Virus record (IMG/VR): IMGVR_UViG_3300031111_000001
Span: 1-64,000 of that record
Strand: one strand, 5' to 3'
DNA from: a virus
DNA length: 64,000 bases
Within the stretch, counting starts at the first letter, position 1. Every line of letters begins with the position of its first letter. Positions 49,724 to 55,609 of this stretch are shown here, in pieces. Under the pieces are notes generated by a model that made no database searches, had not been told where the DNA came from, and saw nothing but the letters and a program-made list of their open reading frames with translations. The position numbers were made by a program, and so were the translations under genes.

Positions 49724-50248
49724 TTACTGCCCGGAGTGACCGAAGCCGCCTTCCCCGCGTTCGGAGTCGGCCAATTCGTTTGCCACCACGAACTTCAGAT
49801 TACGATTGATGACGGGCTTGATGACGCCCTGCGCGATCCTGTCGCCCTTTTTGATGATCAAGGGCATGTTCATTGTCACGATGCCCAGGTCAGCCATGTT
49901 CGTGACGTGGCCGTCGATATCCACCTCGATAGTGTCCTTGCCTTCGTACTGGGCATTCATCAGGCAATGGACGATTATGTTCAGTGGGCCTCGGTAGCCT
50001 TCGTCCACGGTGCCGGGCGAGTTCTTGATGATGTAGGGGGTTTCGAGGGCCATGCCGCTACGCGGACGGACCTGCATTTCGGTGTTTGGGGGAAGTTCCA
50101 TCGAGAGCCCGGTCTGAATCACGACAGTTTCGCCGGGCAGGACGATCACATCCTCGATGGTGTAAAAGTCAAAACCAGCATCGCCTGCTTTGGCGATGGT
50201 TGGGATAACGGCGTCAGGATGCCGTTTTCTCCACTTCACAGTCTGCAA
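49724..50248 (-). CDS. dut: dUTPase
   Basis: About 174 residues. A TTG at 50248, eight bases after GGAGG, is the likelier start; a GTG at 50257 lies on top of the binding site. All five motifs can be traced: AGDAGFDFY (1), RPRSGMAL (2), GTVDEGYRGPLNIIV (3, with catalytic Asp), KKGDRIAQGV (4) and RGEGGFGHSG (5). An insertion of about 15 residues lies between motifs 3 and 4. It makes dUMP for ThyX and keeps uracil out of DNA. Confidence 0.92.
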   Translation of the reverse strand: MQTVKWRKRHPDAVIPTIAKAGDAGFDFYTIEDVIVLPGETVVIQTGLSMELPPNTEMQVRPRSGMALETPYIIKNSPGTVDEGYRGPLNIIVHCLMNAQYEGKDTIEVDIDGHVTNMADLGIVTMNMPLIIKKGDRIAQGVIKPVINRNLKFVVANELADSERGEGGFGHSGQ

Positions 50249-50477
50249 TCGCTGCACCTCCGGTGATAATGGTTTGGAGTTGGGCCTTCACGTTGGCCGC
50301 AGCCGTGATCTCGGCGACGATGGCGTTGTTGCGTTGCTTCAGGGTGTCGATCTTGGTGTTGTTGGTGGTCTTCTCGCCCTGGAGCAGCTTGGTCCCTTCG
50401 TCGAGCTTCGCAACCATGGTCTTGAACTGCCCGATGACTCCACGAATCTTCTTGAAACCCTTGTCTTTGTTGAACAT
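50214..50477 (-). CDS. coiled-coil protein downstream of the vWA gene
   Basis: 87 residues, nearly all helix with heptads (FKKIRGVIGQFKTMVAKLDE, KTTNNTKIDTLKQRNNAIVA). It lies twelve bases after the vWA gene and overlaps the start of dut. Probably a small oligomeric partner of the vWA or DUF2828 proteins, from context alone. Confidence 0.5.
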   Translation of the reverse strand: MFNKDKGFKKIRGVIGQFKTMVAKLDEGTKLLQGEKTTNNTKIDTLKQRNNAIVAEITAAANVKAQLQTIITGGAAIADCEVEKTAS

Positions 50478-50488
50478 GTTGTACTCCG

Positions 50489-51106
50489 CTAGGGGGTCTG
50501 GACGGCCATGGTATTGTCGCCAGTCCCACGGTAAGCCGTGGTGTAAGCCGACATGGTTGCGCCGGAAGCGATCAGGCCACTGCTGCTGCGGTCAAAGGAC
50601 GCGCACTTGGAAGCGTTCAGGCCCAGCTTCGCGCCCTCGGCCTTCCCGTCGATCCCGGCAGCGAGGAAGATGAAGTCCCAATTGTACTTCTCCTTCTGGT
50701 GCCGGACCATCTCGTTGATGATGGTCGCGCCGTACTCGCGAGACTGATTCTCATGGCCGTCCGTGAGGACCACGAACAGGACGCGGGCGGGCCGCTCGTC
50801 TTCGGGCAAAGCGTTCAGTTCGTTGCCCACCCTGGTGATCGTGATGCCAACGGCGTCCAGCAGGGCGGTCATGCCACGGGGCTGGTACGTCTCGCCCAGG
50901 ATCAGGTCGGGGCAGTCCTTGATGGGCTTACGGGTGTAGATCACCTCCACCACATCATCGAACTGCGTGAGGGACAGTTCGGCCTCGTCGGGGCCGGTGC
51001 GCTGTTCGTCGAGGAAACGGTTGAACATCCCCACGGCCTCCGGGGCAATGCTGCCCATGGAGCCAGAACGGTCCAGAATCACGTTGATCAGAGTCATGTC
51101 TTTCAT
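50489..51106 (-). CDS. vWA-domain protein with intact MIDAS
   Basis: 205 residues from the ATG at 51106 (a TTG at 51112 and an ATG at 51097 are alternatives). The metal-ion adhesion site is complete: DRSGSMGS (12-19), the threonine in RGMTALLDAVG (about 80) and VLTDGHENQS (about 115). It directly follows the DUF2828/TROVE-like gene, which has its own vWA domain. Two vWA proteins in a row suggest a complex built on metal-mediated contacts. Confidence 0.82.
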   Translation of the reverse strand: MKDMTLINVILDRSGSMGSIAPEAVGMFNRFLDEQRTGPDEAELSLTQFDDVVEVIYTRKPIKDCPDLILGETYQPRGMTALLDAVGITITRVGNELNALPEDERPARVLFVVLTDGHENQSREYGATIINEMVRHQKEKYNWDFIFLAAGIDGKAEGAKLGLNASKCASFDRSSSGLIASGATMSAYTTAYRGTGDNTMAVQTP

Positions 51107-51108
51107 GG

Positions 51109-52500
51109 TCAATTGTCCATCCAGTTGTACTTGTTATTCATGATGGCCTTGAGCATGACGTTGGTGGGCGTCAGGCTTTCCAGACCCGCTTCCATGATCG
51201 CCTTCATCACCGCCGGGGAGTACCCGCTGACGAGGGCAGCACCAGACTGATGCTGGCGCACGGGACAGTTGCCGGGCCGGGCGTTCAGGTTCCAAAACAC
51301 GACGTTCGGAAGCTCGTAGCCGTACCGGGTAAACTCGGCAGTAGCGTTGGTGAAAAGGTGGTTGCTGCCCGTGACACAGGAATCGAACTCCATGTCGGAG
51401 AAGATGATCAGCGTCCTGGGCATGTCCTCGGCGGGCACCTTATTCCCGACGGCCACCTTGAGGATTTCTCCCATGGCCTTCTCGATGTTGGTGTTCATGC
51501 CCCAATGGGCACGCTCCAGATTCGCCTTTTTGGCAATGATGTCTCGACCATGCAGGGTGTGGAACTGCGGATTCTTAGAAAAGGTCAAGACCAAGTCCTT
51601 GAAGGCCCCGGTCTGCCGGGTGGCGATGAACAACCCCATGGCAACAGAAACGTCGAGGGCAGAGAGATTGGGAGAAATCTGCGCCCACATGGACCCGGAG
51701 ACATCAACCATCGGCAGCACGCCGTTCAGGTTGGCCGGGAACGGAATGGCATCCCACTGCGCCTGGACGGCCTTCCGCTGCGTGCCCTTCAGCACGTCGT
51801 GGGGGAAGATTGCACTGGCGTTGATCTTGGCCTCGCCCTTCTCCAGAGCGTTCAGGTACGCACCGTAGCGGTCACCGCAGTTGCGGGTGAACGCCTTCTG
51901 GTAACGGGCCGACGCGACGGACGGAACGTGGTTGAACTCGATCTTGTCCCACTCCCCGGCGCACATCTTCTGCTCGACGGTGTTGGACAGGCCCACCAGC
52001 AGCTTGCGATACTGCTTGGGGGCCAGACCCATGAACTCGCGCAGGGCCACGGCATTGTCGCCCTTGCGGGGCATCCATTTGGCACACAGGCCGTCACCGG
52101 CTTCCAGTGCCTCGGCGATGAAGGGGAAGATGTCGTGTTCGCGCAGTTCGTCGTCCCCGAAGTGCAGGAGGTCATCCCAACGGCCCACGACGGGCACCAG
52201 CGGGATCAGTTTTTCGACCACTTCGGGCCGCTCATGGCAGAGCGTGTCCATCAGGTTGCGGAAGGTCTGGCGCTCACCGGCACCACCACGGCAGTCTCGC
52301 GCCCAGAGCAGGGTGCGGATGGCCTTGTCCTCGTCCGCGACAAAAGCGTCCCAAAAGGGATCGGAAACGTCCTTGCCACGGCTGGCCCCGATCATGAAGA
52401 ACAGATCGACAAGCGGGTTCAGGGTGGTGGAGAACGCCTCCATTCCGTTGGCAGTGTGGGAGTCACGGATGTTGTTGACGCCATTGACAAACTGGTTCAT
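51109..52500 (-). CDS. DUF2828/TROVE-like protein with vWA domain (Ro60-like fold)
   Basis: 463 residues. The N-terminal 250 residues are alpha-helical repeats with LLWARDCRGGAGERQTFRNL, VVGRWDDLLHFG, KWMPRKGDNAVALREFMG, YRKLLVGLSNTVEQKMCAGE and NHVPSVASARYQKAFTRN, the pattern of DUF2828, a relative of the TROVE (Ro60) RNA-binding ring. The C-terminal vWA has DVSGSMWAQ (265-273) and IIFSDMEFD (about 365). Ro60-type proteins bind misfolded RNA and Y RNAs. Here a set of Y-RNA-like elements lies immediately upstream on the same strand, and the start codon is inside the seventh of them. RNA binding is an inference from family and context. Confidence 0.8.
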   Translation of the reverse strand: MNQFVNGVNNIRDSHTANGMEAFSTTLNPLVDLFFMIGASRGKDVSDPFWDAFVADEDKAIRTLLWARDCRGGAGERQTFRNLMDTLCHERPEVVEKLIPLVPVVGRWDDLLHFGDDELREHDIFPFIAEALEAGDGLCAKWMPRKGDNAVALREFMGLAPKQYRKLLVGLSNTVEQKMCAGEWDKIEFNHVPSVASARYQKAFTRNCGDRYGAYLNALEKGEAKINASAIFPHDVLKGTQRKAVQAQWDAIPFPANLNGVLPMVDVSGSMWAQISPNLSALDVSVAMGLFIATRQTGAFKDLVLTFSKNPQFHTLHGRDIIAKKANLERAHWGMNTNIEKAMGEILKVAVGNKVPAEDMPRTLIIFSDMEFDSCVTGSNHLFTNATAEFTRYGYELPNVVFWNLNARPGNCPVRQHQSGAALVSGYSPAVMKAIMEAGLESLTPTNVMLKAIMNNKYNWMDN

Positions 52501-52545
52501 CTTGTTTTCCTTTTCAATGGAGGTTGTAATTGCTGAAATGAACCA
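52493..52545 (-). promoter_or_regulatory. Y-like element 7 covering the start of the DUF2828/TROVE-like gene
   Basis: TGGTTCAT (52545-52538) can pair with ATGAACCA (52500-52493), which contains the start codon. CAGCAA lies at the standard place behind the 5' strand, ACAAG precedes the 3' strand, and the ribosome binding site AAAAGGAAAA is in the enclosed loop. It looks like an mRNA version of the upstream elements, so the protein could bind it and block its own translation. Confidence 0.55.
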
Positions 52546-52562
52546 TAGACAGTGGACAATAC

Positions 52563-52705
52563 AGAGTGGTGGGTTTGCATACGCGCTCTACCAGACTAAG
52601 CTACATCCCCCTGGCCCGAAGGCTTTAGTGTCGGGAGACGACAGGATTTGAACCTGCGACCTCGTCCTTCATATGGATTGCGGTTTTAGTTGCTGAAACC
52701 ACTCT
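52563..52705 (-). ncRNA. Y-like RNA 6 with permuted tRNA body
   Basis: 143 nt, closed by AGAGTGGT (52705-52698) and ACCACTCT (52570-52563). Reading leftward: CAGCAA motif; 3' anticodon-stem strand ATATG; variable region; T-arm GCAGG-TTCAAAT-CCTGT; acceptor 3' strand CGTCTCCC; a 22-nt loop holding GCC-TTCG-GGC; acceptor 5' strand GGGGGATG; TA; D-arm GCTT ... GAGC; and 5' anticodon-stem strand CGTAT, then TGCAAAC. CGTAT pairs with ATATG. The tRNA halves are thus in reversed order around a closed acceptor end. Confidence 0.7.
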
Positions 52706-52714
52706 AAAAGAAGC

Positions 52715-52773
52715 GGGATGGATAACTTGAATGAATCCATTTCATTTTGTTGTTTGATTGCTGAAACCATCCC
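52715..52773 (-). ncRNA. Y-like RNA 5, short form
   Basis: 59 nt, closed by GGGATGG (52773-52767) and CCATCCC (52721-52715), with TTTCAGCAA after the 5' strand and TCAAG before the 3' strand. The interior holds AATGA/TCATT around a 7-base loop. No T- or D-arm. Confidence 0.6.
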
Positions 52774-52781
52774 AAACAATA

Positions 52782-52961
52782 CGGAGTGGGTTCTGTAATG
52801 CCCCTAGTGTATGGGGCCTCACCAGTGGCATCGGATGTGCCTTACAGTACGGCAAGCGAACTGGTGCCGGATTCCCACCGGATGCTCAGATTGCATTATG
52901 GATTTCAGTTCTCAAGAGACGTTGTTCCCGTGTTTTCTTGTAGAAGACTGAACCCACTCCG
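52782..52961 (-). ncRNA. Y-like RNA 4, long form with unrecognised body
   Basis: 180 nt, closed by an 11-bp perfect helix CGGAGTGGGTT/AACCCACTCCG. It has CAGTCT where the others have CAGCAA. Internal pairings include CACCAG/CTGGTG, GGCA/TGCC with a 7-base loop, and GCCCC/GGGGC. No T-loop of TTCRANY type is found, so its body is not an obvious tRNA. Confidence 0.55.
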
Positions 52962-52969
52962 AAAGAAAC

Positions 52970-53099
52970 GGAGTACAGTTTTTGCATTACAAAGGTTCTA
53001 CCAGTTGAACTACCTCCCGGTACTGTGGTTGGTCGGGAGGGGTGGACTTGAACCACCAACCGTTTGTTCCTATTGCGTTTGGCTTGCTGCATGTACTCC
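52970..53099 (-). ncRNA. Y-like RNA 3 with permuted tRNA body
   Basis: 130 nt, closed by GGAGTACA (53099-53092) and TGTACTCC (52977-52970). Leftward order: TGCAGCAA motif; ACAAA; CGGTT variable loop; T-arm GGTGG-TTCAAGT-CCACC; CCTCCCG-A-CCA; 10 further bases; CGGGAGG; TA; D-arm GTTC-AACTGGTA-GAAC; C; TTTGT; then AATGCAAAAAC. CGGGAGG pairs with CCTCCCG and TTTGT with ACAAA, each perfectly and at exact tRNA spacing. A canonical tRNA body, circularly permuted, opened at the anticodon loop. Confidence 0.72.
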
Positions 53100-53106
53100 A
53101 AAAATT

Positions 53107-53183
53107 TGTCGAGAGGTGCCGGAATTGAACCGACGTTGCCGGGTAAGGCCGCCCAGTATCCTCGCCAACTGGATGAACCTCTC
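53107..53183 (-). tRNA. tRNA with 8-base anticodon loop (GCC or CCT), ACA end
   Basis: Acceptor GAGAGGT/ACCTCTC, D-arm ATCC/GGAT, T-arm GTCGG-TTCAATT-CCGGC. The anticodon stem CTGGG/CCCGG encloses CGGCCTTA, eight bases instead of seven, and lacks T before either possible anticodon. The 3' end is G-ACA, not CCA as in the other tRNA genes. Identity is uncertain. Confidence 0.65.
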
Positions 53184-53188
53184 GATTC

Positions 53189-53264
53189 TGGGGAGATCGG
53201 GCAGAATCGAACTTCCACTCCACGGGTCACAACCGTGTGCTTTGACCATTAAGCTACGAACTCC
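53189..53264 (-). tRNA. tRNA-His(GTG), encoded CCA
   Basis: Extra 5' G (position -1) opposite discriminator C, anticodon stem CACGG/CCGTG with loop TTGTGAC, T-loop TTCGATT, CCA encoded. The acceptor and T stems each have one mismatch. It sits between Y-like elements 2 and 3. Confidence 0.85.
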
Positions 53265-53286
53265 ATAACGATCCCCCAAAAAAAAC

Positions 53287-53350
53287 AGGATGGGCTACTT
53301 GTCAGGTGGTTAGACCAGAGTTTTTCGCATTTGTTTGCTGAATCCATCCT
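53287..53350 (-). ncRNA. Y-like RNA 2, short form
   Basis: 64 nt, closed by AGGATGG (53350-53344) and CCATCCT (53293-53287), with ATTCAGCAA after the 5' strand and ACAAG before the 3' strand. A TGGT-CTA-ACCA hairpin lies inside. Confidence 0.6.
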
Positions 53351-53358
53351 AGCGATAC

Positions 53359-53414
53359 AGAGTGCTTACGTTTTTGCTTAACAGGCAATTGTTTTTGGTT
53401 GCTGAATGCACTCT
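53359..53414 (-). ncRNA. Y-like RNA 1, short form with anticodon-like hairpin
   Basis: 56 nt, closed by AGAGTGC (53414-53408) and GCACTCT (53365-53359), with ATTCAGCAA after the 5' strand and GCAAAAAC before the 3' strand. The interior hairpin TTGC-CTGTTAA-GCAA has the same 7-base loop as the anticodon loop of the phage tRNA-Asn(GTT). Confidence 0.6.
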
Positions 53415-53640
53415 TAAAGATTCGCGGCCATACATCCAGTGGTTCGCGATACCACTACATCATGATGCAGGGAGGGTCCGTTTCCATCACCGTTGTGTCA
53501 CCGGGGCTCTACGGTGCGAGTGGGTGAACTATTCGCACCGTACCGCAAAAGTGGTGCGGCTTGCCTACCGCACTTGCCGGGGCTTAAACCGGATCAGGAT
53601 AATCGGGAGCAGATCGGCCACATGCGCGGGCCATAGCGTT
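53415..53640 (-). other. structured leader upstream of the Y-like array
   Basis: No gene. Several stable hairpins are visible: ACGGTGCGA/TCGCACCGT (53511-53541), GTGCGG/CCGCAC (53554-53573) and an AGTGGT/ACCACT dyad near 53440-53456. CCGGGGCT occurs twice (near 53501 and 53577). It may be a further RNA of the array or its processed leader; read-through frames in it look like artefacts. Confidence 0.35.
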
Positions 53641-53696
53641 CAGCTTTCAACTTCCTTTTGCTGCTCAACCGATTTTCGTTTACTCCTTTCATCGAG

Positions 53697-53728
53697 TTAG
53701 TCGTACCGACGCCCGTGTCTGGATGAAT
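53697..53728 (-). repeat. 32-bp direct repeat, copy 1, putative leftward control element
   Basis: Identical over 32 bases to 57072-57103. On the leftward strand it runs from CATCCAGACACGGGCG to TACGACTAA behind an AT-rich stretch. Both copies lie in gaps just upstream of a leftward unit (here the Y-like array), as expected of a phage-specific promoter or operator. Confidence 0.6.
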
Positions 53729-53763
53729 GATTTTCGAAGTTTTTGAATATTTTTGAATAAAAT

Positions 53764-53892
53764 TTAGCTGCCAAATTTGCTTTGCATTACCGCAAGAGCG
53801 GCAATAAAGAAAATCATACCAATGAAGAATATCGGAGCAGAGCCTCCAGGGATCACCAATTCGGTTCCGCAATCAATTAAAATACTATACAT
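53764..53892 (-). CDS. 42-residue single-span membrane protein
   Basis: ATG at 53892 behind AAGGAAGCCAA. The product begins MYSILIDCGTELVIPGG and has one strong span (PIFFIGMIFFIAALAVM) with a short tail QSKFGS. AT-rich compared with its neighbours. Lies downstream of the SPFH gene; perhaps a partner of the membrane module. Confidence 0.55.
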   Translation of the reverse strand: MYSILIDCGTELVIPGGSAPIFFIGMIFFIAALAVMQSKFGS

Positions 53893-54017
53893 TTGGCTTC
53901 CTTGTTGTCTTAGTAGGCTGGCGATCTACCACAAGGAGTTGGAACCATAATTCCAACCCCTTGGGGTGGCCGGGAATATCCCGTCCCGGCCAATCGGGCT
54001 TCGGAGGAGGGTGTGGG

Positions 54018-55265
54018 CTACTTGCCCACGGTGGGGTCCAGGGCGAGTTTCTTCGCCATGTCCACCTGAATCATGTTCAGGATGCCCATGATCTCGCTGT
54101 CGGAGCCGGTGCCACCGTTGGCACCACCGGACACGATCACGGTGTCGGGCACCTGACGCTTGGCGATGGCTCCAGCCATGTTCGCATAGACGCGCTCGTA
54201 GGTCGCCAGCTTCTTGTCGAGGGCACCGTCAGCGGCGATCCGCATCTTTGCGGCCTGGGCATCACCCTCGGCACGCAGAATGGTGGCCTTTTTGTACTCT
54301 TCAGCGGCCTGACGATCCAGCTTGGCGACTTCCAGTTCCTGCGCGGCCTTGGTTTCGGCGACTTCCTTGGCCTGTTCGGCCTCGGTCACCTTCTGGGCCT
54401 TGATGACCTTCTGCGCCCACTCGGCCTTGGCCGCATCGGCAGCACCCTGACGCTCGGTGGTCAGCTTATCCTGCTCGGCCTTCTTGGCATTGGCGATGGC
54501 GGTCTGCACGTCCATGGTGATCTTGCGCTGCTGCTCGATCTGGGCCTGGACCTTGTCGTCGTACCGGATGTCGTTCACTGCGAAGTTGTAGAAAGTGATG
54601 CCAAACGCGGCGATAGGCGACTCTTCCTGACGCTTCCAGCCGCCGGGGGACTTGGGATCGGCGATGCGTTCCGTCAGGGTGACGGTCTTCGTCTCGCCGG
54701 TCAGTTCGTCCGTGATCTTCGTGTCACGGGTGGTGGTCGCATAGATGCCGAACTTGGCCTGATCCTCGATGAAGTTTACCAGTTGGCTGCGCTTCTCGGC
54801 GTAGGACTCGCGAGACGACACCAGCGGGCCGGATGCGAAGATCGCCTTGCGCACGACGGTGCGGATCAGGTTGTCCTCGATACCGGGCATGGAGCGGTAC
54901 TTTTCGTGCAGCTTCAGCATGTTGACGGGGTCAACGGGCAGATCGTAGCGCACGGAGCCGCTGACCATGGCCGTACCGGCATCGTTGAAGGTGATCTTCA
55001 GGGACTGGTCGGCGGTGCCGCCCTCGTCGGTCTGGGACGAGAACCAAAGCTGGTTCGACTTGGTGTAGTAGGTCAGGTCACCGAAAAGCTGGGCCTTGGG
55101 GCCAGCGGTAACCCATGGCGTCAGTTCGCCCGTGGTGATGGCCTGCTTGACACAGATGTTTCCGGCAGGGACATTCTCGATCAGGGAGCCGCCCATGGCG
55201 ACGACCACGACCAGAATGATGCCGAACACAGCGGCCATCACACCCTTCTTGGGGGTGAATTTCAT
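54018..55265 (-). CDS. SPFH/Band-7 (prohibitin-like) membrane protein
   Basis: 415 residues. A single N-terminal span (MAAVFGIILVVVVAMGGSLI, about 10-29) is followed by the SPFH domain (about 35-220; SGSVRYDLPVDPVNMLKLHE, GIEDNLIRTVVRKAIF) and a long coiled coil (about 235-345) rich in Ala, Glu and Lys. The C-terminal VSGGANGGTGSDSEIMGILN is typical of prohibitin-like phage proteins. Such proteins form ring scaffolds in membranes and in phages may protect against superinfection or host proteases. It heads a small membrane module with the two genes upstream. Confidence 0.9.
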   Translation of the reverse strand: MKFTPKKGVMAAVFGIILVVVVAMGGSLIENVPAGNICVKQAITTGELTPWVTAGPKAQLFGDLTYYTKSNQLWFSSQTDEGGTADQSLKITFNDAGTAMVSGSVRYDLPVDPVNMLKLHEKYRSMPGIEDNLIRTVVRKAIFASGPLVSSRESYAEKRSQLVNFIEDQAKFGIYATTTRDTKITDELTGETKTVTLTERIADPKSPGGWKRQEESPIAAFGITFYNFAVNDIRYDDKVQAQIEQQRKITMDVQTAIANAKKAEQDKLTTERQGAADAAKAEWAQKVIKAQKVTEAEQAKEVAETKAAQELEVAKLDRQAAEEYKKATILRAEGDAQAAKMRIAADGALDKKLATYERVYANMAGAIAKRQVPDTVIVSGGANGGTGSDSEIMGILNMIQVDMAKKLALDPTVGK

Positions 55266-55292
55266 ACAGTTGTTCTCCTTGATGGTTGTTGA

Positions 55293-55300
55293 GGCGAAGG
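55293..55300 (-). promoter_or_regulatory. leader motif CCTTCGCC before the SPFH gene
   Basis: The leftward strand reads CAACACCTTCGCCTCAACAA and then AAGGAG; related to the motifs at 1543, 7563, 47790 and 57041. Confidence 0.35.
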
Positions 55301-55319
55301 TGTTGTGGCTGTCGGGCCA

Positions 55320-55607
55320 CTAGGTGATCTTGGTGATCTTCTTCTTGGCGTCGGCCAGGGTGTCGCTGATGCTCTCGGTAACCTCTTCGGCGAGGTCTTC
55401 GGCACGGTCCTTGACGGCGTCCACGGTGTTCTTGAGCTTTTTCTGCACGTCGATCTCGGACAGCGCGATCTCGGCCTCCCGTGCCAGCTTGTTGGACTTG
55501 CTGAACAGCGGAAACAAGGCCTCACCCTTGATCATGGGCAGAGCGATCTGAGTGACGAAGAAGATCGCAAGCAGGGCGAGGCCCGCCAGCATGAAGATGT
55601 AGTACAT
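55320..55607 (-). CDS. membrane-anchored helical protein
   Basis: 95 residues from the ATG at 55607, seven bases after GGAG (a GTG at 55613 is the alternative). One N-terminal span (FMLAGLALLAIFFVTQIALP) and a long charged amphipathic helix (VQKKLKNTVDAVKDRAEDLA) with coiled-coil character. It lies just upstream of the SPFH gene and may bind it at the membrane. Confidence 0.6.
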   Translation of the reverse strand: MYYIFMLAGLALLAIFFVTQIALPMIKGEALFPLFSKSNKLAREAEIALSEIDVQKKLKNTVDAVKDRAEDLAEEVTESISDTLADAKKKITKIT

Positions 55608-55609
55608 CT

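Noticed and set aside
52786-53268. Rightward open frame of about 160 codons across the Y-like array
   Set aside because: It reads through tRNA-His and other RNA elements in antisense; motifs such as GGLEPPT and GRIELP are typical translations of reversed T-arms.
52563-53414. The array as a graveyard of broken tRNA genes
   Set aside because: Terminal helices are perfect, the CAGCAA position is constant, and the two tRNA-like bodies keep every stem length; decay would not preserve this.
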